Source: Herminiimonas sp.
GTDB lineage: Bacteria > Pseudomonadota > Gammaproteobacteria > Burkholderiales > Burkholderiaceae_D
Length of the DNA stretch: 53,362 nucleotides
Direction of reading: 5' to 3'
NCBI GenBank assembly: GCA_027310305.1
Contig: DAIDBD010000099.1
Location: forward strand, 1 to 53,362
Shown here in pieces: positions 27,121 through 35,293 of this stretch. Under the pieces are notes generated by a model, which ran no database searches, was not told the DNA's origin, and was given only the letters and a program-made list of their open reading frames with translations. Positions within the stretch are counted from its first letter, which is position 1. Each line of letters begins with the position of its first letter. Both the position numbers and the translations under genes were made by a program.

Positions 27121-28329
27121 TCAAGCATAACTGCGCAAACGCAGTGAAAACTCTTGCAGCGCTCTGATGCCGGAAGCCTCGGCGCGTGCGCACCAATCTT
27201 GCAGTTGATGCAGCAACTGATCGGGACTGAAATGCGAGCGTTCCCAGATCGCTGCCAGTTCGACACGCATTTCATGCATGGTTTGCAATGCTTTGCTATG
27301 CATGAACAATTCACTCAACTGCTGCTTTTGCGGCGCCTCCAGTTTGGCCGGTTCATGCTGCAACAATTTTTTCGACGTTTTCAGAAATCTCGATTCCAGT
27401 TTGGCCTTGTCTTTCAAATGCGTCAACTCGTCGTGCCAGGCATGCTTGAGCGATTTCGCATATTTGGCCATCACGTCATACCGGTTCGCAATCACCGACT
27501 GCAGCGTCTCGGAATCGGCAACTATTTTTTCGCGATCGAATTTGGGTACGGACGCCACCTTCTTCACCGTCGCCAAACCGAATGTTTCGAGAATGCGGAT
27601 ATACAACCAGCCAATGTCGAACTCATACCATTTGGATGACAGCTTTGCCGATGTGCCGAAGGTGTGATGATTATTGTGCAATTCTTCGCCGCCGATCAGA
27701 ATGCCGAATGGAATGATGTTGGTGGCAGCATCATTGCAGTTGTAATTGCGGTAACCCCAGTAGTGGCCTATCCCGTTGATGATGCCGGCCGCAGTAATCG
27801 GGATCCATATCATCTGTACCGCCCATACCGTCACGCCGATCACGCCGAACAGCATCACATTGATGATCAGCATCGCAGCGATGCCCAGTGCGCTGTATTT
27901 TGTATAAAGATTGCGCTCGATCCAGTCGTTCGGTGTGCCATGCCCGTATTTCTCGAGCGTCTCAAGATTTTTCGCTTCGGCACGATAGAGCTCGGATCCC
28001 TCGAGCAATACTTTTTTGATGCCGCGAGTGACTGGGCTATGCGGATCTTCTTCGGTATCGCATTTGGCATGATGCTTGCGATGAATCGCAGCCCATTCCT
28101 TGGTGACCATGCCGCTTGTCAGCCACAGCCAGAAGCGGAAAAAATGGCTTGGCATCGCGTGCAGATCCAGCGCGCGATGCGCCTGGCAGCGATGCAGGTA
28201 AATCGTCACGGCCGCAATCGTAATATGCGTTACGGCCAGCGTATATGCCAGGATCTGCCATCCCGTTGCACGGGACAAGCCGTTTGATAAAAAATCAATA
28301 ATCGTATCGAAAACTGCGCTTACTATCAT
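27121..28329 (-). CDS. Fatty-acid desaturase, acyl-CoA delta-9 type
   Basis: This 402-residue membrane di-iron desaturase puts a double bond into a saturated acyl chain. Histidine boxes are HRCQAHR (46-52), HRKHHAKCD (83-91) and HNNHH (218-222). Helices lie at about residues 22-45, 65-75, 145-170 and 175-190. The 170 or so residues after the last box are longer than the simplest bacterial desaturases and look helical and soluble. AAGGCG-free but good CGGAGC precedes the start. The gene lies 85 bases after mscS on the same strand. Substrate (acyl-CoA or phospholipid) is not decided by the sequence. Confidence 0.9.
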   Translation of the reverse strand: MIVSAVFDTIIDFLSNGLSRATGWQILAYTLAVTHITIAAVTIYLHRCQAHRALDLHAMPSHFFRFWLWLTSGMVTKEWAAIHRKHHAKCDTEEDPHSPVTRGIKKVLLEGSELYRAEAKNLETLEKYGHGTPNDWIERNLYTKYSALGIAAMLIINVMLFGVIGVTVWAVQMIWIPITAAGIINGIGHYWGYRNYNCNDAATNIIPFGILIGGEELHNNHHTFGTSAKLSSKWYEFDIGWLYIRILETFGLATVKKVASVPKFDREKIVADSETLQSVIANRYDVMAKYAKSLKHAWHDELTHLKDKAKLESRFLKTSKKLLQHEPAKLEAPQKQQLSELFMHSKALQTMHEMRVELAAIWERSHFSPDQLLHQLQDWCARAEASGIRALQEFSLRLRSYA

Positions 28330-28414
28330 TACTGCTCCGGAGTTAATTGCATCCCTGCTGCTTCGCTTTGAAAAACAAACACTTATCCAAATTTTGTCCC
28401 AGATTGTACGCTTT

Positions 28415-29764
28415 TTATCGCTTGTCGACTGCGGGAATTCCGATGGGCCTCATCGCTTTTTCCGTATCTTCATTTTTGACGCGCTCATCAATAAATCTTA
28501 ATTCGCGCTGCGGATAAGGCACATTGATTTGATGTGCCTGCAGCACTCGCCAGATTGTCTTGTTTACTTCCGACAAGACACCCAACCGGCCGTTTTCCGG
28601 ATCGGAAATCCAAAACCCGATTTCAAGTTCCAGGCCGTCCGCGCCGAACCTGGCCAGGAATGCCTGCGGCGCCGGATCGCTGGATACGCGTGCGACATCC
28701 GCAGTGGCTTGCTCCAATAATCGCAATACGGAATCGACATCGGTTTGATAGCCTACCGTCACATTGGTTGCCAACCTCAGCAAACGATCGGTCAACGAGA
28801 AATTCTGTACGGGTTGCGATACCAGCATTTCATTCGGCACGACCGTCTCGACGCCATCCAGCGCCCTCAATATTGTGTAACGCGTATTGATCTGCGTGAC
28901 TCTGCCGGAATATTTGTCGACTGCAACCATGTCGCCGATTGCCAGGCTGCGTTCCAGCAGAATCACAAAGCCGGACACATAGCTGCTGACGATTTTTTGC
29001 AGGCCCAATCCGAGTCCGACCCCCAATGCACCGCCGAATACCGACAATACGGTCAGGTCGATGCCGACCAGCGACAAGCTGACCAGTACTGCGACCAGAA
29101 TCAGGCTCGCCCGGCCCATGCGTGCTATGACAGCACGCAGCGACGAGTGCATCGTATCCAGTTTCATCAAGCGCTCTTCGAGCATTGCGCCGGCCCACAG
29201 CGCCAGAATCAATGTGACGCCGACCGATCCCGCAGCCTGAAGAATCGTCAACAAGGAAGTTTTGTAACGGCCGATCGGAATCACCGTATCTTCCAGATAC
29301 TGGAGTAGGTCCGGCCATAAACCGGTGATGTAAAGCGCCACGCCAAGCCAGACCAGGATTGCGAACAACTTTTCAAATAGCAGTACGAAACTGCCCGCTT
29401 TGCCGCCTCGCGCAAACACCCGCCGCAATACATAAAACATCAGCCGGATCAATGCAAACGATGCTGTCAGCGGGATCGCCACACGCAGCAGATTGACGTG
29501 GTGCCATTGCGCCAGAATCGGCTTGGCAATCGCGATCAGCGTCAATGCAAGCAATGGGAACAGGACACGGGAAAAACTCTGTACGCCCAGGCGCATCCGG
29601 CGCAGTCGGGCTTCATGCGTAGTCAGCGTTCCGCGCAGCATCCGTGCCAGCGCCCAGCCCGATGCGATACAGATGGCAAGCGTGCCGATTTGCCATAGCA
29701 GACCCGGGTCGTGAAAATCAGCCCAAAGATCGGCCCAGAGACTGGGAAAGGGTGTCGATGTCAT
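28415..29764 (-). CDS. MscS family mechanosensitive ion channel
   Basis: This 449-residue inner-membrane channel has five or so hydrophobic segments in the first 230 residues. The MscS core follows: a pore-lining helix region (GGALGVGLGLGLQKIVSSYV) and the beta domain (LLERSLAIGDMVAVDKYSG, then RVTQINTRYTILRALDG). The C-terminal cytoplasmic part is standard. It probably acts as a safety valve or in osmotic adaptation. Its start overlaps the stop of the PLD gene by ATGA, so it is co-translated with that gene. Confidence 0.92.
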   Translation of the reverse strand: MTSTPFPSLWADLWADFHDPGLLWQIGTLAICIASGWALARMLRGTLTTHEARLRRMRLGVQSFSRVLFPLLALTLIAIAKPILAQWHHVNLLRVAIPLTASFALIRLMFYVLRRVFARGGKAGSFVLLFEKLFAILVWLGVALYITGLWPDLLQYLEDTVIPIGRYKTSLLTILQAAGSVGVTLILALWAGAMLEERLMKLDTMHSSLRAVIARMGRASLILVAVLVSLSLVGIDLTVLSVFGGALGVGLGLGLQKIVSSYVSGFVILLERSLAIGDMVAVDKYSGRVTQINTRYTILRALDGVETVVPNEMLVSQPVQNFSLTDRLLRLATNVTVGYQTDVDSVLRLLEQATADVARVSSDPAPQAFLARFGADGLELEIGFWISDPENGRLGVLSEVNKTIWRVLQAHQINVPYPQRELRFIDERVKNEDTEKAMRPIGIPAVDKR

Positions 29765-30327
29765 TTTTTATAAGGTGTGGCGTCCTGCCGGTGACGCTCC
29801 CAGTTCAAAGCATAACGGGAAGCGAGTATCGGATTGTTACGTGCCACAAGAATATTTTCCGCATTCTTGTGTTGCGCCGTCCATGTGAAATTGAAACTGC
29901 CGGTAATGACAATCGCATCCGCCGTGGCCGCGTCGATCACGATGATCTTGTTATGCGCATTCTGATATTTCGTCTCCAGCCAGACGGCAATGCCGGCGGC
30001 AGCCAGATCGGGTATCCTGGATGATTCCGTTTTGGCGAGTTGCCCCGCATCGGCCAGCACGCGCACATCGACGCCGCGCCGATGGGCTGCAATCAGCGTA
30101 GCGGCGATCTTCCTGCTGCTCAACAGATAGGCTTGCACCAGAACCTGTTTCTCGGCGCGGTCGATCGCATCCGTGATCACGCCTTCAACGTTATCCCACG
30201 GCGCAAACGCCGCTTGCAGCGCGCCCTGCGCAGCCACAGGAGGAGAAGCGGCATCGAATGCATGTAAAGCCGGCGCAACAGTCAACAGGCCGGCCCACGC
30301 GATTGCGCGGCGGATCGATCGCCTCAT
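29761..30327 (-). CDS. Secreted single-domain phospholipase D family protein (Nuc-like)
   Basis: This 188-residue protein has a signal peptide (about 1-23, ending ALHAF). One PLD domain follows, with HNKIIVIDAATADAIVITGS, the HxK(x)4D motif, and SFNFTWTAQHKNAEN. A single HKD motif and small size resemble Nuc-type endonucleases, which work as dimers on DNA or phosphodiesters. It overlaps rsmB upstream and mscS downstream by four bases each. Whether it is a nuclease or a phospholipase cannot be decided here. Confidence 0.85.
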   Translation of the reverse strand: MRRSIRRAIAWAGLLTVAPALHAFDAASPPVAAQGALQAAFAPWDNVEGVITDAIDRAEKQVLVQAYLLSSRKIAATLIAAHRRGVDVRVLADAGQLAKTESSRIPDLAAAGIAVWLETKYQNAHNKIIVIDAATADAIVITGSFNFTWTAQHKNAENILVARNNPILASRYALNWERHRQDATPYKK

Positions 30328-31580
30328 TTTTTGCGTTCAAGCACCGCGGCAAAAAAACCGTCGGTCTGATGCCGATGCGGGAAAAGCTTTAGATAGTCCT
30401 GCATCTCCAGCGCGATCTTTTGCTCGGCAAATACGTCTTTCATCGGCACCAGGTCGAAGTCGTCATGGGTCGACATGAATTGCGCGACGATCGCTTCATT
30501 CTCCTCGTCCAGAATGCTGCACGTCGCATAGACCAGGCGGCCGCCCGGTTTTACCAGACGAGCGGCGCCGGACAGAATCGCATTTTGCTTTACATTCAAC
30601 TCGGTAATCGATTGTTCCGTCTGCCGCCATTTCACATCGGGATTGCGGCGCAACGTGCCCAGTCCGCTGCACGGCGCATCGACCAGTACGCGGTCGATCT
30701 TGCCTGCTAGGCGTTTGATCTTGGCGTCGTTTTCATGGGCGATCTGGACCGGATGCACATTCGACAAACCGCTTCTGGCAAGACGCGGCTTCAATTTTCC
30801 AAGACGCTTTTCCGACACATCGAATGCATACAGGCGCCCGGTATTACGCATCATCGCACCCAGCGCCAGCGTCTTGCCGCCTGCGCCGGCACAGAAATCG
30901 ACGACCATCTCGCCGCGCCTGGCGCCGACGATTTGCGACAGCAACTGGCTGCCTTCATCCTGCACTTCGATCGAACCGTTCTTGAACAGCGGCAGGTTTT
31001 GCAGCGCGGGTTTCTTCACGACGCGTATACCCAGCGCCGCATACGGAGTCGGCTCGCACAGGATCGGCGCGGTCGCCAGCGAGGCGATGACGTCGTCGCG
31101 CGTCGCCTTGATCGCATTGACGCGTAAATCGAGCGGTGCCGGCCGGTTCAACGCTTCGGCCAGTTCCAGTGTTGCGGCTTCGCCGTCGCGCGCGACCAGT
31201 TTGTCGAACAGCCACTGCGGCAAGTTTGCACGCAACGCAACCGGCAATGTATTGCGGTCGATTTGCATCACGCGCGTCAGCCATTGCGTTTCTTCTTCCG
31301 ACAGCCCGCCGAGCGCATCGACGCCGACGGCATCGGCCAAGCCGAGCAAGGTCATGCGCCGCATGGTCGGGCCGTTGCCGGATTCGGCAAAATTGGTGTA
31401 CACCGCTTTGTTGCGCAACAAGCCGTAGACGCCTTCGGCAATTACGCCGCGTTCGCGCGAGCCGAGCTTCGGATGGTCGCGAAAATAGCGCGACAATGTG
31501 CCATCGGCGGGACCGGTAAAGCGCAGGATTTCGCGCAAAACCTCTTCCGTATAAGTAATGATCGCAGGAGGCAATCGCAT
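30324..31580 (-). CDS. 16S rRNA (cytosine-C5)-methyltransferase RsmB-type (NOL1/NOP2/Sun family)
   Basis: This 418-residue enzyme is probably a 5-methylcytosine methyltransferase acting on 16S rRNA. The N-terminal part (about 1-140) is a NusB-like RNA-binding helical domain. The Rossmann domain has VVDFCAGAGGKTLALGAMM for SAM binding. Motif IV is VDAPCSGLGTLRRNPDVKW and motif VI, with the nucleophile Cys, is YATCSILDEENE. RsmB (m5C967) is likely, but related RsmF enzymes share these motifs. It follows purN by 43 bases and overlaps the PLD gene. Confidence 0.88.
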   Translation of the reverse strand: MRLPPAIITYTEEVLREILRFTGPADGTLSRYFRDHPKLGSRERGVIAEGVYGLLRNKAVYTNFAESGNGPTMRRMTLLGLADAVGVDALGGLSEEETQWLTRVMQIDRNTLPVALRANLPQWLFDKLVARDGEAATLELAEALNRPAPLDLRVNAIKATRDDVIASLATAPILCEPTPYAALGIRVVKKPALQNLPLFKNGSIEVQDEGSQLLSQIVGARRGEMVVDFCAGAGGKTLALGAMMRNTGRLYAFDVSEKRLGKLKPRLARSGLSNVHPVQIAHENDAKIKRLAGKIDRVLVDAPCSGLGTLRRNPDVKWRQTEQSITELNVKQNAILSGAARLVKPGGRLVYATCSILDEENEAIVAQFMSTHDDFDLVPMKDVFAEQKIALEMQDYLKLFPHRHQTDGFFAAVLERKK

Positions 31581-31623
31581 GAAAATCTTTCTGAAATAAT
31601 TATACTGACGGCCGGCATGGAAA

Positions 31624-32238
31624 CTATTGTGTTGCAGTTGCTATATGCACCCGGCCATTGTCGACTGATAGTTTACCTTCGACAAACCAGCGTATCGCGG
31701 ATGGATAAATGAGATGTTCCTGCGCCAGCACGCGGGCCGACAATATCTCTTCAGTATCATCGGCCAGGACCGGAACCGCCGCTTGCGCGACAATCGGACC
31801 GTGGTCGAGATCGGCGGTTACGAAATGTACCGTCGCGCCATGCACTTTGACGCCCGCGGCCAATGCCTGCCGATGCGTCGCCAAACCCGGGAAGCTTGGC
31901 AGCAGCGATGGATGGATATTGATTATCCGGCCGGCATAGTATTCGACGAACGATCCGGTCAGAATCCGCAGAAAACCGGCCAATACCACCAGATCGGGCG
32001 AAAACCGGTCAATCACGGCCTGCAGCGCGTCATCGAATGCTTCACGCGTTGGGTACTCTTTATTGGAAACTACCGCAGTTGGAATGCCATGTGCGGAGGC
32101 AAACGCCAAACCGGAGGCGTCCGGACGATTGCTGATGATTGCCGCAATGTCGGCAGGCCATCGCTCTTGCCGTGCAGCGCGGACGATCGCTTCCATATTG
32201 CTGCCCCGTCCGGAAATCAGGATAACGATGCGTTTCAT
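31624..32238 (-). CDS. purN: Phosphoribosylglycinamide formyltransferase
   Basis: PurN transfers a formyl group from 10-formyl-THF to GAR in purine synthesis. The 203-residue protein begins MKRIVILISGRGSNMEAIV, contains INIHPSLLPSFPG with the catalytic His, and VTADLDHGPIVAQ with the catalytic Asp. I choose 32238; MRA at 32247 would add three residues. The downstream neighbour on the same strand is the RsmB-type gene. A hairpin terminator lies 40 bases upstream. Confidence 0.95.
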   Translation of the reverse strand: MKRIVILISGRGSNMEAIVRAARQERWPADIAAIISNRPDASGLAFASAHGIPTAVVSNKEYPTREAFDDALQAVIDRFSPDLVVLAGFLRILTGSFVEYYAGRIINIHPSLLPSFPGLATHRQALAAGVKVHGATVHFVTADLDHGPIVAQAAVPVLADDTEEILSARVLAQEHLIYPSAIRWFVEGKLSVDNGRVHIATATQ

Positions 32239-32277
32239 GGCGCGCATTGTACCGTACCCCAACAGACTGCTTACAGT

Positions 32278-32305
32278 AAAAAAGCCGACTGTCGGTCGGC
32301 TTTTT
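32278..32305. terminator. Terminator hairpin between the barstar gene and purN
   Basis: AAAGCCGAC and GTCGGCTTT pair around a five-base loop, with A and T runs on the outsides. It can end the minus-strand barnase-barstar transcript and keep it apart from purN. Confidence 0.85.
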
Positions 32306-32338
32306 GCGGATTGCAACATAGGGCCGCACTATTGAGCG

Positions 32339-32758
32339 CTACTGAAATGAATAGAACACCCGGAATGCGACTTTCTTGTCGGCCCAGAAATCGGCGGCAT
32401 CGCGAAATACATCCAGCAGGGTTTCGCGCGCTTCCTTGTCGAATTTCGCCGTGTTCGGCAATTGTTCCAAAACCACCAGAAAGCCCGATTGCTGGCCGGA
32501 TTTATACACTAGGCTGGTCAGGCAATCAGACAGCGCATCGAAATTTTTGCCGAAATGCCTGGGAAAATGGAATGCCTCGGCAATGATTGCAAGCACTTGC
32601 TGCTTGGTCGTCGCATGTGCGCAATGCGCATACAGAAAATGCTGTCCAAGGCGAGCCGCCTCGGCCTGCAAATCGGTAACGCGAAATGCACGGATCGACT
32701 GCACCACATTGGGCGGCACGGTTTTAAACAAATTCACTTCTTTTGTCGGATCGTGCAT
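32339..32758 (-). CDS. Barstar family ribonuclease inhibitor
   Basis: This 139-residue cytoplasmic protein is of the barstar (RNase inhibitor) family. The core has FHFPRHFGKNFDALSDCLTS, where NFDALSDCL is the inhibitor's binding helix that contacts the RNase active site. LVVLEQLPNTA lies near the end. I choose the ATG at 32758, with AGGA seven bases upstream. A longer GTG frame starts at 32806, directly after the barnase stop. It lies downstream of the RNase gene and should protect the cell from it. Confidence 0.9.
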   Translation of the reverse strand: MHDPTKEVNLFKTVPPNVVQSIRAFRVTDLQAEAARLGQHFLYAHCAHATTKQQVLAIIAEAFHFPRHFGKNFDALSDCLTSLVYKSGQQSGFLVVLEQLPNTAKFDKEARETLLDVFRDAADFWADKKVAFRVFYSFQ

Positions 32759-32806
32759 CACCACATCCTGGCGGTTATTTTGAGTTGTAAGGTTATATAT
32801 GTTCAC

Positions 32807-33187
32807 TTACTCTTTGACACGCTTGAAAGTCGCATAGTGGTTGTCCGTGTAATAATATTCTTGTGGCGTTCCGGGTTCGCCGCCGACAATAATGCGCCGT
32901 GCGCCACGGTTTCGCGATCTTGGGGTTTTCACGGTAAATTCATGATAATACCCGCGCTTCCGTTTCGGTAAAATCCTTTCATAATTGCCGAATACGGCGC
33001 CATCTTTTGCGTAGGGAAACGGACCGTCCTGTTTGATAAGCGCCAACGTCTCGCGTGCTTCTTTTGGCAAATCGGCAACGGTAATTACGCCGTATAAGCT
33101 TGGTTCTTTTGCAAATACATTGAAAACCAGCAACATTGCTGCCAGCAAAAATGTCCAGTTTTTCAATGATTTGCCCGCCACATTCAT
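32807..33187 (-). CDS. Secreted guanyl-specific ribonuclease (barnase family)
   Basis: This 126-residue exported RNase has a signal peptide (about 1-26, ending NVFA). The barnase/ribonuclease N1 domain follows. Catalytic residues are recognised as E83 in YYHEFTVKTP, R97 or R98 in NRGARRIIVGG, and H117 in TDNHYATFKRV. The mature length of about 100 residues fits the family. It cleaves RNA, usually after guanine. The AAGGA before the ATG at 33187 touches it directly, so a GTG at 33181 with better spacing is a possible start. The barstar gene follows immediately. Confidence 0.92.
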   Translation of the reverse strand: MNVAGKSLKNWTFLLAAMLLVFNVFAKEPSLYGVITVADLPKEARETLALIKQDGPFPYAKDGAVFGNYERILPKRKRGYYHEFTVKTPRSRNRGARRIIVGGEPGTPQEYYYTDNHYATFKRVKE

Positions 33188-33482
33188 TCCTTGTTATGTA
33201 TTGCGATTTAAACAAGCATCACTAATGGCAATACCATAGGGTAACGTGTTGTCCATAACGAATCAACCCTATTCCGGATGGGTTCTACATCTCCAAAATA
33301 GAGTCGTGCATAGAACAGGTATCAATTTCATTGCATGACTATCATGTTTTTAGGAGTATGACTGTTGATCAGCGATACAAATTGTTTCAATAATTACCCG
33401 CTTTGGATTAATTGATGCTGGCTAGCTTCAAAGGTTTTGGCGTTAAATGTAATAGCGCATCCAACACTCTAGAAAGCCGGTC

Positions 33483-33806
33483 ATGTTGAACAAATCCCTT
33501 ATCTTGACCGCCGTCGGACTGACAGCAAGCGCCTGCTTGATGTTAGCTGCCCCATTGGCTCTCGCAAATGACCAGTCGCGAGTGAATTGGTCGATCAGTA
33601 TCGGCGCGCCATACCCGCCCCCGGTGGTATATGTGCAGCCTCAACCAATCTATATGGAACCCGCACCGGTTTATGTAAGGCCTCGTCCCGTGTATGTCGC
33701 GCCGGCGCCGGTAGTGGAATACCGCTACGATTATTATGACCGGCCTTATCATGGGGATGAATATAGAAGGCATGAACGCCGGGGACACCATGATGATGAC
33801 GATTAA
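33483..33806 (+). CDS. Secreted Tyr/Pro-rich protein
   Basis: This 107-residue protein has a signal peptide (about 1-28, ending ALA). A repeated Tyr-Val/Pro segment follows, for example VYVQPQPIYMEPAPVYVRP, with units of PxPVYV. The charged tail contains RRHERRGHHDDDD. Such YxP-rich small exported proteins recur in Burkholderiales with unknown function. The His/Asp tail could bind metal, which is inference only. No clear operon partner; the upstream 295 bases hold no gene. Confidence 0.75.
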   Translation: MLNKSLILTAVGLTASACLMLAAPLALANDQSRVNWSISIGAPYPPPVVYVQPQPIYMEPAPVYVRPRPVYVAPAPVVEYRYDYYDRPYHGDEYRRHERRGHHDDDD

Positions 33807-33872
33807 GGCAGCCGCCGAAACAGGCAAGCGGAATGATTTTCGATGATTGATTTTGCAGATTGCCGGCAGCAT

Positions 33873-33898
33873 TGCGCCCCCGTTTGATATGGGGCGCA
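33873..33898. terminator. Weak hairpin between the Tyr/Pro-rich gene and the patatin gene
   Basis: TGCGCCCC pairs with GGGGCGCA around a 10-base loop. The T tract on the plus strand is poor (GTTCATTT), so termination is uncertain. Confidence 0.45.
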
Positions 33899-33960
33899 GT
33901 TCATTTACGGATACGAATACCGGGTAAATTCACGACATCAGTTACACCAAAATGCAGGGG

Positions 33961-35178
33961 TTACCCATTATTCCGCAGCGCATACTCAAGGGTTTGGCCG
34001 GCATTCTGCTGTTTTCCAAAAAAAGCCAGGACATCGGCGCGGCGTGCGAACGTATCGTCCCGCCCCAAACGAATCAGCTCGCAGGTGTAACTCGCCTCAA
34101 ACAACAGATAGGATGCCAGTGCCGCTCCGCGCACTTCCGTCGCGCCGATTCCGCCCAGCAGAGCCCTGATCGGGCGAGGCAAATTACCGACGTGACGGCT
34201 TGCGATTTCATCGAGACGCTGGGAGGGCGAAATAATGAGCATTTCGATTGGCCGCAACGCAGTCCTGGCTTTCTGCTCTTCCGTCAAAACCGACAAGGTC
34301 AGATTGACGCGATTGAGCCGTTCGATATCGACCGCCAGACTGTCCAGAAAAATGCTGGACATCGCATGACCCGCAATCTGCGCCACCGTCGGATAGCGGG
34401 CAAATTCGGTCTGATCAGGCGGCGGTTCCGCCAGCCGCCCGGCACCGACCACCAGTACCTTGCTTGCCCCCAGGTGAATAGCGGGTGAAATCGGCGCAAG
34501 CTGGCGCATCGAGCCATCGCCGAAATACTCGCGCCGTCCTTCGCAATAAATAGGCGTGGCGGGAAAGATCAGCGGAATGGCCGACGATGCAAGCAGATGC
34601 TCGATTCCGATCTGCGTCTGCAAGGAAAACCTTTGCATTCGCCGCCAGGGTGCAATGTCAGCCGCTGTTTGATAAAAGGTGATGTGGTACCCGGCTGTAT
34701 AAGAAGACGCCGTCACCGCCAACGCATGCAAGTCGCCATTGGCCAGTGCCGTATCCAGCCGCGGGAAATCCAGCAATCGGTGCAATAAAGTCACTAGCGG
34801 CGTATTGTCGAGCAGCGCATTCGGCGGATGGGCGCGCCACTTGCGCAACAGCCAGCCGAACGACAGCAGCGATAACCACTTGGCACCGGAGCGCAGCACG
34901 CCGAGCGAATCGGCGCGATACACTTGCTCTGCCCCGACATGCTCCCAGACCTGCAGCAGTTTTTGCACGCCTTCGCTGAAATTGTCTGCGCGGCAGGCCA
35001 GCGCGGTCGCGTTGATCGCTCCGGCCGATGTGCCGCAAATGATGTCGAATGGATTATGTTCCGGCGCCCAGCCGGCTTCGGTCAGGATGGAAGAAACGGC
35101 CGCCAGCACACCGACCTGGTACGCCGCTCGCGCGCCGCCGCCGGTCAAAATCAATCCCGTTTTATTTCGCTCTCCCAT
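33961..35178 (-). CDS. Patatin-like phospholipase
   Basis: This 405-residue patatin-family hydrolase is probably a phospholipase or lysophospholipase. The oxyanion motif is LTGGGARAAYQVGVL (about 11-25). The nucleophile S51 is in GTSAG, and the catalytic D221 is in YFGDGSMRQ. No signal peptide is visible, so a cytoplasmic or membrane-attached role is likely. Similar proteins are common in Burkholderiales. It has no overlapping partners. Confidence 0.9.
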   Translation of the reverse strand: MGERNKTGLILTGGGARAAYQVGVLAAVSSILTEAGWAPEHNPFDIICGTSAGAINATALACRADNFSEGVQKLLQVWEHVGAEQVYRADSLGVLRSGAKWLSLLSFGWLLRKWRAHPPNALLDNTPLVTLLHRLLDFPRLDTALANGDLHALAVTASSYTAGYHITFYQTAADIAPWRRMQRFSLQTQIGIEHLLASSAIPLIFPATPIYCEGRREYFGDGSMRQLAPISPAIHLGASKVLVVGAGRLAEPPPDQTEFARYPTVAQIAGHAMSSIFLDSLAVDIERLNRVNLTLSVLTEEQKARTALRPIEMLIISPSQRLDEIASRHVGNLPRPIRALLGGIGATEVRGAALASYLLFEASYTCELIRLGRDDTFARRADVLAFFGKQQNAGQTLEYALRNNG

Positions 35179-35236
35179 ATCGAGAGATTAGCAGGCTGCT
35201 TGTTGTTTGGGGAAGTGCTACGTGCTTGCGATTCGC

Positions 35237-35266
35237 AAAAAAAAAGACGCCGGGCAAACCCGGCGC
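35237..35266 (-). terminator. Rho-independent terminator of the ggt gene
   Basis: On the minus strand a GCCGGG / CCCGGC stem, extended by one pair, with a TTTG loop is followed by nine T after GTC. It lies 28 bases past the ggt stop. Confidence 0.9.
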
Positions 35267-35293
35267 CGGTATTCCGGTTGTCAAGGCAAAATC

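Noticed and set aside
33358-33393. 11-codon ORF behind AGGAG
   Set aside because: The ribosome site is only one or two bases from the ATG and the ORF is too short to support.
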